Below are positions 56,445-64,000 of a DNA stretch of 64,000 nt, piece by piece. The stretch is from assembly GCA_028023455.1 (NCBI GenBank), contig JAQFVV010000151.1, forward strand, positions 715,001 through 779,000, written 5' to 3'. The notes beneath the pieces are model-generated. The model was not told the DNA's origin. It saw only the letters and a list, made by a program, of their open reading frames with translations, and ran no database searches. The position numbers and the translations under genes were made by a program. This stretch comes from Epiperipatus broadwayi. Taxonomy: Eukaryota; Onychophora; Udeonychophora; Euonychophora; Peripatidae. Position 1 is the first letter of the stretch, and each line of letters begins with the position of its first letter.

Positions 56445-56588
56445 TTCTGGTATATAATATATGCAGTTTTTGTTTTTCAGCATTTTCAGTTTGGATTTTG
56501 CATTCTTCATAGTGTATTCTGGTATATAATATATGCAGTTTTTGTTTTTCAGCATTTTCAGTTTGGATTTTGCATTCTTCATAGTGTA
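56445..56588. repeat. 72-bp in-frame tandem duplication in PLE P5
   Basis: 56445-56516 and 56517-56588 are identical 72-mers. On the minus strand they encode IHYEECKIQTENAEKQ twice in frame, so the duplication keeps the reading frame. It is recent or polymorphic. Confidence 0.9.
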
Positions 56589-57584
56589 TTACAGCTTTGA
56601 AATGCTGTTTTGATATATTAATTGTATATTTTTTAGGTTGTCTCCTATCACTGGTATGTATGGATTCACTACAATTCACTACAATATCTATAATGTTTTT
56701 GTTTTTCTTTTGATGTATTTTTCATTGCCTATTTAAGGTTTTTTTTTTTTCTGGCAGCTGATGTACAACCATTCTTCATGAGAGTTTCTTCTATGATAAA
56801 CAATCCTTTTTCCAAGTATGTGACAAAATTCCTTTCATTCAATTTTTGTATTTCTCCTCTGAATTGAATATATATGCTAAGTATTACCTGTATGAGTAAG
56901 TTTTCTATTAGATTGTAGTTTTGATTTTACCATGAGTGAATCTTATCACAAAAGCATGTAAGAAAGTCAATATTTATTCTTGTTCTAATTTTACTGTGAA
57001 TTATAGATTTACTTCAAAAATGTTATCATATTCCTTCATCATGTAGTTATCTATCATTGATATAGGCAAAGTAGAAGTTTTGATAATATGGAGTAGTACT
57101 TATGTCAGTGTTTTTAAATTTTTCCATGTAAATATTACTAATCAGGGGTAACAGTGATGAACCCATAGCTGTCTTTGGCTTTATCGGAAGAATTCTGTGT
57201 TGTATTAAAAACAAGTTGCTGCTGTGTAAAATGTGAAGAATTGCATTATACTATTAATAGGAAGAGTTGTTCTGATTTGTAAGCTATTATAATCATTTAA
57301 TCTTTTTTTTTTTATAATAGATATTGATTATCATTGTGACTGAACTTTCCACATCAAAGCCTACCAACAAATTCATTAAGTTTACAAAATGTTTAGAATT
57401 TTGAGAAAGAACTAGGTACTCTGTATCAAGAAACTAATAAACTCAAGAATAAATCTTGATAAGTTTTGATGTTTTCAATTTCTAGAAATAATAATAGTTT
57501 CTAATGGAACATGATTTTTATGAATTTTATATAGACCATAAAATTATGGAATTTTGCCGAAAATTGTAATTTACTTTTTTCTGA

Positions 57585-57766
57585 TAAACCACTAAACATC
57601 ACATGATCACTATCTCATACTAGCACATAATTGTTATTAAACAATTCAACACAAAGCAAAACTCTCCATACAGTAGTGCCATCTTGTGCCTTCTGGCATC
57701 CATTGATTGCTCTTTTTAGCACAAGATGGCACTACTGTATGGAGAGTTTTGCTTTGTGTTGAATTG
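57585..57766. mobile_element. short family A element with 15-bp target duplication
   Basis: A 182-bp unit flanked by tttacttttttctga at 57570-57584 and 57767-57781, inside PLE P5. It keeps the leader (acatcacatgatcac), the arms (acacaaagcaaaactctcc .. gtgcc and complement) and a short loop with ggcatccattgat. The ribozyme section is deleted. It shows that copies without the ribozyme still end in clean duplications. Confidence 0.85.
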
Positions 57767-58929
57767 TTTACTTTTTTCTGAATCAGTAAAATACTTGCAA
57801 TGTTTTCTAAGTTATGCTTGTAACTTTATTTCTGTAGTCACTGTAGGATTTGTTTGCATCCTTTTCTATTGATCTACTGTGAGGAGTTTTCTGGTTTTGT
57901 TATCATAATTAATAATATCCATTACAAATGTAGCATTATCTCTGTCAATAGGGAGAGCGATTATGGAATTGTCTAGTTTGAGAGATTTACTAGTTTTCTC
58001 TCATCATAGGAAATGTTAGATTTGAGTTCTTGGCATCTCTCAAATATTCTTTTTTATTTTTGATTCTAATTCTGCTGCTTCTAGAGACAATTTTTGAATG
58101 ACTTTTTCAACTGTTGCTGGAAAAGGGATATGAGCTGGTGTGATAACGAATTTTAATTTCTTTTACAGAAGAGAAATTCCAGATATCTTAAATGTTTGAA
58201 ATTATTTTTTTTAATTGATGAAGATGTTAGGATGTTTGGTACAACATGAAATTTGATATATTCATGTAGGTTTATAAGTTCCTGCTTTTGACATTCTTTT
58301 ATTTTTTCATATCACATTGAATATGATTTTCTTATTAATTGAAAACTCTTCTGAAGTCTTTACCAGTAAGTGTATTTCTTTTAGCAAACATTTTATATTA
58401 CTAATGGAATGCAATGTTTAGAATTTTAATAACCTTTGAGCATTTATTGATTCCTTTTACAAAGCATCATTTGCTGTCTGAATATTTTTTTTAGCTTTTT
58501 GGAATTGAATTGGAGATTTTAGTTGCAAGCCTTAGGGACAATTCCTTAAACGTTATGTAATTTTTTATCTTTGACTAGTTTTAAACACAATTTTTTGTAA
58601 TGTTTTTATGTCTGATATAGTATCAGGTCCATACTAAATAATTAATGTTTGTTTAAAATTTGTGGTAATTGTCAAAGACTCTAAACCTTTTGTGGAATTA
58701 AGCAAGAATGTGAGAACTAAAAGAACTGACATAATGACATGCTTTGGTATGGAAGGAAAGCTTGATCACAAATATATCTTGTGCTAAATTATTATTTATT
58801 GTAAGGAAAAGATTAAATTAGTATAATAGCTTACAAACTAGAACAACTTCCCTTGCATAATGGAACTCTTACAATCTGCATAACAACAATTACAACACAA
58901 GATGCTGCTAAAAAAATCATTGGATGGCT

Positions 58930-59300
58930 AACTACGGTTAACCCTAATGAGCAACATTTTCATGGACAAACTTGAAACTGTAATCATAAAAACTACTCCA
59001 TCTTCATCCAAGGTCTAAATTCACTATGCCAATGACATATTTCTTATATGACCACAGGGTGAAGCATTATTAAAAAAATTCTGGACATATATCCACATAT
59101 TAATCAAGAACATTTCTTCTTCAATTCACTTTATAATAGAATTAAAACAAGAACAAAAACTGATATTCTTATATATTCTGGTGGCAAGACTCCTTCATAG
59201 AAAAACTAAAACTAAAGTCTATATAAAATATTTAGCATATATAACCAATCATGATTTCACCATGGAACAGGGTAAGAAATGAATATTTACAAACCAATCA
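58930..59300 (+). pseudogene. Penelope-like RT relic (P6)
   Basis: LMSNIFMDKLETVIIKTTP (motif B end and following helix), HYANDIFLI (YVDD replaced by YAND), PQGEALLKKFWTYIHI, SSSIHFIIELKQEQKLIFLYILV (the primer-grip region) and HRKTKTKVYIKYLAYITNHD. The W/PQG..L..F...H and F..E....LPFLD order is that of the Penelope RT. It is a different lineage from P4 and P5. Stops at several points. Confidence 0.75.
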
Positions 59301-59304
59301 CTTG

Positions 59305-59880
59305 GAAAAAGAAAAGTCTTCATATAAAATAAACACTCAAGAAGAATGGTTATTCACAAGCTATCATTATTAAAAAAAACCTTGAATAGTCAATGAAAGA
59401 AAGAAAAATATCAAAAGAAAAAAATCAATAAACATCAGAATATCTTTCCAAAGCAATAATACACTACAAAAAATTATAATCTTTCAAAAACCCAAACTGG
59501 AAATTTTGAAAAATTAAAACTGAATCTATGAAATACTATGTGAATTTAGATATATCAGTGAAATCAGCTGATCTATTGAAAAACAATTAAAAGAGGACAA
59601 ATATGAATTAAAAATAAAAAAACAAATTTATGTAAAGTAGCAGTCTGTGCATACAAATGAACACATGTTCTATTGGTAAAAGACAATAATATTGAACAGA
59701 GAGTGAAATAAAGAAGTTTTAAAAAATCATTCACATAATAATGACAAATAATACATAAGTCAACTAATGTGATAATTAATAATGTTTGAAAATTATTCAT
59801 TAACTTGCTTTCACGAAAAAATTGAGAAGTTAGGAGAATCTTCAGAGATATGAATATAAAATTTCTACTGGCATTTGCCT
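59305..59880. other. no gene recognised
   Basis: AT-rich stretch between PLE P6 and a SINE; no family match. Confidence 0.4.
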
Positions 59881-59882
59881 TT

Positions 59883-60065
59883 GACAGAATAACCTAGTTG
59901 GTTAGAGCATTATCTTAAATTCAATATTCATTAATTTAAAGATCCCAAGTTCAATTACGATACTTAAATGTGAGAGGAGAATAATACTATAAAAACACTG
60001 TATTATATAGTAACCTGTGTGTTATTACAAACAGTTGAATTTATTTGAAAAGTTTTTTAATAAAG
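59883..60065 (+). mobile_element. tRNA-headed SINE, second copy
   Basis: Box A cctagttggttagagc, box B caagttcaattacga, then ttaaatgtgagaggagaataatac (the hammerhead part of the 33.1 kb copy, now without GAAAC) and the tail cagttgaattta..aataaagtttg. Shares head, body and tail order with 33066-33270. Confidence 0.7.
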
Positions 60066-60299
60066 TTTGAATTTTCCTAAAAAGATTTAATAATTAATAT
60101 TAGATGATGGAAATAGTTCACAATTACAAGAGAGATGCCATAATCATACATTTTCAGACAAACAAAATACTTAACTATATTAATTGTTTTCATAACTCGG
60201 CTATATTATGATTCATTATTAAAAAATATTTTTGGAGATGATTTTCTATTTTGGCCATTTTGGGATTGAAATAAAATAGGAAACAAAAAGAAAATAAAT

Positions 60300-60900
60300 T
60301 GGCTATTAGGATTTGTGTTCCCTATGTAAAAGAAATTACAGATAGTATTGGACGTATATTAAAATGCTATAATATAAATAAACATTTTCTACTCATCAAA
60401 AAATCAATAATATAATAACCAAGCTTAATGATTCAATTCCTCTTGAATCTCATGGTGTTTATCAAATCTCATGTGAAAATTGTAAAGTTTCTTACATAGG
60501 TATAAGTAATCATCGCATCAGTGTTAGGAGAGATGAGCATGCTAATGCAGTTAAACAACACTCATCATCATCAGCACTCTCACTCCATACTATAGATTCA
60601 GGTCATAAAATCGATTTTTCTAGTACCAGGATCATATCCAGATGTGATAATCTCTACCATGTAAAATCAGAGAAGCTATTGAGATACTAAAAAGACCAGA
60701 TTAAATCAATAAATGAGATGATACATGCAAACTTCCTCCTATTTGGAAAGATTTTTTTAAAAAGCATAACATTTTTACTATTGGTGGAACTTTCAACATT
60801 ATTTTCAAATCAATAATTGTAGCACCTCTACAACTATCTTTCTACTATTTATCACCCAGTAGATGACTTGTGTGATCAAATCGAAATGTTGATATATTAA
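60300..60900 (+). pseudogene. PLE GIY-YIG endonuclease fragment (P7) and 3' end
   Basis: VPYVKEITDSIGRIL-type linker, then SHGVYQISCENCKVSYIGI (GIY and YIG with C-x2-C), ISVRRDEHANAV (R..EH helix), SALSLHTIDSGHKIDF (TGH block) and RIISRCDNLYHVKSEK. About 100 bp past the stop, gtagatga..gatcaaatcgaaatgttg is a decayed hammerhead-like end. One frameshift before the GIY block. Confidence 0.75.
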
Positions 60901-61429
60901 TATTAAAATTTTTTTAACACAGATGAACCCACAAAATGTCTTTTATATATATATTGAAATGAATATTCTAACAAGAAAAAGTTGTTTATAAGTCATGCTT
61001 GCAGGAGAAACTTTTTTTAATAAAATAAAATTCCAATGATTTAACTAGATCACACTTGCCCTTGACTGGGTAAAGTAATAATCATGTGGTTGTTACAGAG
61101 ATAATAATTGGGTCATAGTTGGTGAATAATTTAGATTAAATTTGGATAGTTTTCTTTCATTTGAATGAAGGAATTCTTTTATAAGGATGATAATTTTATT
61201 GCTTCATCGTATTTGTTGATACAATTTAGTTTTTAAAAAATTTCTAAAGCCTCTCTAAATATCCTTTGATTTGATGATGATTGTTGAATATGGATACAAT
61301 TTTAATATTTAACAAATCCATGCAATGACCAGTATTTAAAACATAGAAAGTAAGCATTGAAGATATATATATAAATATAGTGATATGAAGATTTTTATGG
61401 GTTACAGATATAAAAAATAAAGATTAAAA

Positions 61430-62010
61430 GAAACAACCATTAGAATTTGTGTTTCTTATATAAAAGGAACTATAGACAGTATAGGATGTACACTAAAATG
61501 CTACAATATAAAAACATGTACTATTTATCAAAAAAAAACAGTAATATCATGTGCATGGAGTTCATGAAATTTCATGTAGCATTTGTAAAGCTTTTTTATG
61601 CAGGTGTGAGCAGCCATCGTATTATTAATAGAAGAGACAAACATACTAATGCAGTTAAGAAACATTCATCACCAATAGCACTCTATATGCTATGGATTCA
61701 GGTCACAATGTTCATTTTTCTAATACTAGGATCCTATCCAGACATGACACACTTCACCAATATAAGATCAGAGAAGGATTGAGATACTGAAAAGACCAAA
61801 TTGTACCAAAAAATGTGATGACACAAATTTTCTATTTGGAAGAATTTTTTCTAAAAAACTGTCTGACTTTTGTTTTTCCAATTTTATATGCTTTTTCTAT
61901 TGGTTAAACTGTAACATTATTATAAACCAATGTTTACAATATCTCTACAACCATCTTTAGATATTTTATTTATCACTTATTTGATGGATCCAAGCCGAAA
62001 CATCGGTATA
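61430..62010 (+). pseudogene. PLE GIY-YIG endonuclease fragment (P8) and 3' end
   Basis: Second copy of the same lineage as P7: ICVSYIKGTIDSIGCTLKCYNIK, then in shifted frames the GIY/YIG, HTNAVKKHSSPIAL and GHNVHF-like blocks. The end tgatggatccaagccgaaacatc at about 61982-62005 corresponds to the P7 end and keeps GAAAC. More decayed than P7. Confidence 0.65.
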
Positions 62011-62155
62011 TTAATTATAAAAATCATAGATGAACTTATATATATATATAAAGAATCATTAAAAGTGTAATTTTCTACCTCTTTTCCTAGGTATTGATTT
62101 CTACTTTAACATATCATACCATTTACCCCTTTCTTAAACACTTTATCAATCATCA
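62010..62155. other. spacer between PLE P8 and RTE copy H
   Basis: AT-rich spacer; the ATCATTATCA repeat at 62145-62165 is the 3' tail of the RTE. Confidence 0.5.
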
Positions 62156-62158
62156 TTA

Positions 62159-62959
62159 TCAACCATTATCAATCCACTGCAGGATGAAGGTCTCTCCAAG
62201 TTTAATCCATCTTCTCCGATCTTTAGCTTCTTTTCTCCACATCACCCCTACACATTTTCTTATTTCATCCATCCATCTTACATGTGGTCTCCTTCTGGGT
62301 CTTTTACAATCTCTTGGAATCCAGTTTAAAATTTCAATTGTCCATCTATTATCATCTCTTCTAGCAATATGTCCAGCCCAACTCCACTTCAATCTTTTAA
62401 TTTTTTCAATGAGGTCAGTAACACCTGTTTGTTCTCTTACCCATACATTGTGTTTTCGATCTCTTCTTGTTACTCCCAACATACATCTCTCCATACTTCT
62501 TTGAGTGGTCTGAAGTCTCTGTATTGATCTTCTATTAAGTGTCCAAGTCTCAGATCCATAAGTAAGAACTGGTAAAACACATTTGTTAAAAACCTTTCTT
62601 TTCAAACACATAGGCATATTTCCTTTTAATATCAAGTTATTTCTACCAAAAGCACTCCAACCAAGTTTAATTCTATGATTAATTTCCTCTATTATGTTTC
62701 CATCTGTATTAATAATCTGACCAAGGTATTTGTAACTCTTAACTTCTTCTAATTCATCATAATCAATCTTTATTTTCATATTTGGAGCAAATCGATTAAA
62801 CATTACTTTAGTCTTTTTAACATTTATCTTTAGTCCTACTTTCCTACTTTCATCTGATAACTCCTGCAACATTTCCTGCAGCTCGGAAGCATTATTTGCA
62901 AAAACAACTACATCATCTGCGAAATCTAAATGACTTAAATAATCTCCATTTACTTTCAC
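62159..62959 (-). pseudogene. RTE-type LINE copy H, RT C-terminal part
   Basis: 266 codons: MKVNGDYLSHLDFADDVV with the catalytic FADD at 13-16, KKTKVMF, SYKYLGQII (residues 75-83), the thumb, VLPVLTYGSETWTL, then the C-terminal WVREQTGV..IKRLKWSWAGHIAR, DNRWT and a terminal RWMDEIRK. Open throughout and ending at the usual RTE terminus. It is separated from the upstream part only by a one-base deletion near 62988 (gcagaagt against gcaaaaagt-like sequence in copy D). Confidence 0.85.
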
Positions 62960-62976
62960 TCCTTTAGTTTCCCATT

Positions 62977-64000
62977 TTAATCCACAAAATACTTCTGCAG
63001 CACTGCTGTAAAAAGTTTTGGAGATATGGAGTCACCTTGTCTTACACCTTTCTCAATGTTGACTTTCCCAGTATCATTATGTAATCTAATTGTTGCTGTT
63101 GCATTTTTATAAATATTCTTTAAAATATGACAATATCCTGGATCTATACCTTGATGATCCAATGCTTTAATCACTGAAGAAATGTTTATAGAATCAAATG
63201 CCTTTTCATAATCTACAAATCCAAAACATAATGACAACTCATATTCATTTGTCCTTTCTATAACTTCTCTCAATACTTGAATATGATCTACTGTACTAAA
63301 ACCACTTTTAAATCCAGCTTGTTCTCTTGGTTGGTGAAAATCCAAGGTTCTCTGTAGACGAGTTGTAATTATCTTGGTAAAAATTTTATATAAAACTGAT
63401 AAAAGGCTGATAGGTCTGTAATTTCTAATATCTTCTTTATCATCTTTTTTAAATATTAATATTATTACTGCATTCTTCCAATCATCCGGTACATCTTTAT
63501 CATTTAGACATTTGGTATATAACTTTGCTAATATTTTTTCTGTTTCTTCACCTGCTTCTTTTAATATATCAATTATAATTCCATCATTACCTGGAGCCTT
63601 TCCTTTTTTCATACATTTAATTGCATTTCTCACTTCTTCATTTAAAATTCTGGGCAATTCGGAAGATGTAATAGATATAGGAGGTACTTGTTCTTTATTA
63701 CTATATAATTCTTGATAAAAATCTTCTACCAATTTCATAATGTCATCCCTCTTTTTAGTAATAATTTCATCTTTTTTCCTTATTGCAGATATAAATTTCC
63801 TACCAATACCAAAATGTTGTTTTACATTCTTAAGACTTTTATTTTCTTCTACAGCTTTTCTTGCTAGTTCACAGTTATACTTTCTTATATCATTTTCAAC
63901 TCTTTTCCGCACCATTTTACAAAATTCGAGATATTCAATTCTTTTTAATGCATCATTCTTGCATATCTTCATATTCCTTCTTTTCTTCATAAGTTCTCTA
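62977..64000 (-). pseudogene. RTE-type LINE copy H, RT N-terminal part (runs off the window)
   Basis: 337 open codons and still open at the edge. Order: basic linker (KKRRNMK..NDALKRIEYLEF), LARKAVEENKSLKNVKQHFG (41-61), ELPRILNEEVRNAI (111-124), KAPGNDGI (131-138), WKNAVIILIFKK (171-182), NYRPISLL (190-197), AGFKSGFSTVDHI (225-237), motif A GFVDYEKAFDS (257-267) and motif B GVRQGDSISPKLF (315-327). The RT is full apart from the frameshift that separates it from the FADD. The endonuclease should lie to the right of the window. This is the youngest RTE copy here and a natural reference for the others. Confidence 0.9.

Larger units (their letters stand above)
55550..58600 (-). pseudogene. Penelope-like element (P5): RT and GIY-YIG endonuclease
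   Basis: Best-preserved PLE. The 3' part is an open stretch of 257 residues (55661-56434): a LDLLVHRE-type RT end (residues 2-8), a linker, then the endonuclease with VIYSMSC (152-158), C158 and C163, YGET (168-171), R178, H182, EKQTGH (203-208) and KRKIKEA with the catalytic E at 231. Upstream, decayed RT is readable: AMGSSLLPLISNIYMEKF (about 57130-57190) is motif B, and YINDR replaces the YVDD near 57065. NATFVMDIINYDNKTRKLLT (about 57870-57930) is the finger region, and other PLE blocks continue to about 58600. Interrupted by a family A copy (57585-57766) and a 72-bp duplication (56445-56588). The GIY-YIG part is intact enough to be recent; the RT is dead. Confidence 0.85.

Noticed and set aside
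62094-62504. 136-codon plus-strand open frame
   Set aside because: Antisense shadow of the RTE C-terminal region on the minus strand.

Overview
This is an AT-rich (roughly 70-75% by eye) eukaryotic nuclear window, almost certainly from an invertebrate animal. The evidence is a spliced metazoan-type transporter gene with an intron of almost 10 kb, Penelope-like elements (PLEs) with GIY-YIG endonuclease domains, RTE-type LINEs, tRNA-derived SINEs, and many small foldback elements carrying hammerhead-ribozyme cores. The species cannot be named from sequence alone. There are no rRNA genes, operons, CRISPR arrays or bacterial features.

Host gene. One cellular gene is recognised, on the minus strand. 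Exon 1 (17983-18153, with the start codon) and an internal exon (7770-8055) encode the N-terminal membrane segments of a major-facilitator protein of the MFSD4 / Na-dependent glucose transporter 1 (NaGLT1) type. Both exon edges have consensus splice sites and the phases match (0/0). The downstream exons lie beyond the left edge, so roughly the first 18 kb is this gene plus its intronic repeats.

Mobile elements. (1) RTE-type LINE relics at 1-2640, 5165-6715, 19240-22525, 23935-24870, 51235-51770, 53330-53940 and 62150-64000. The last is nearly intact, with one frameshift, and runs off the right end. The copy at 19-22.5 kb is split head-to-head in the way twin priming predicts. (2) A second LINE family with an SGNH-type ORF1 at 10.5-15.6 kb and a tail copy at 44.4-44.8 kb. 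(3) A third LINE tail at 9.7-10.1 kb. (4) Eight PLE relics of at least three lineages (4.5, 16.0, 35.5, 37.6-38.8, 55.5-58.6, 58.9, 60.3 and 61.4 kb).

Hammerhead-bearing small elements. The most interesting layer is a set of short non-autonomous foldback elements, with copies near 2.6, 17.5, 23.4, 24.5, 36.1-37.1, 44.8-45.9 and 57.6 kb. Several contain the hammerhead core (CUGANGA, stem II, GAAA, helix III, NUH site) with stem I and stem II complementarity and paired changes between copies. PLE-like ends (6.2, 14.9, 15.2, 49.8, 54.7 and 54.9 kb) carry the same type of core, and a tRNA-headed SINE (33.1 kb, relatives at 55.1 and 59.9 kb) ends in one. Flanking duplications can be read for four foldback elements and one tRNA-Gly SINE; all are 14-15 bp, which suggests one shared retrotransposition machinery. 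Animal retrozymes and PLE hammerheads are known. The particular families, the inverted arrangement and the tRNA-hammerhead SINE look worth study.

The remaining stretches (most of 25-32, 33.3-35.4, 38.8-44.1, 45.9-47.1 and 48.1-51.2 kb) are AT-rich sequence in which no gene was recognised.
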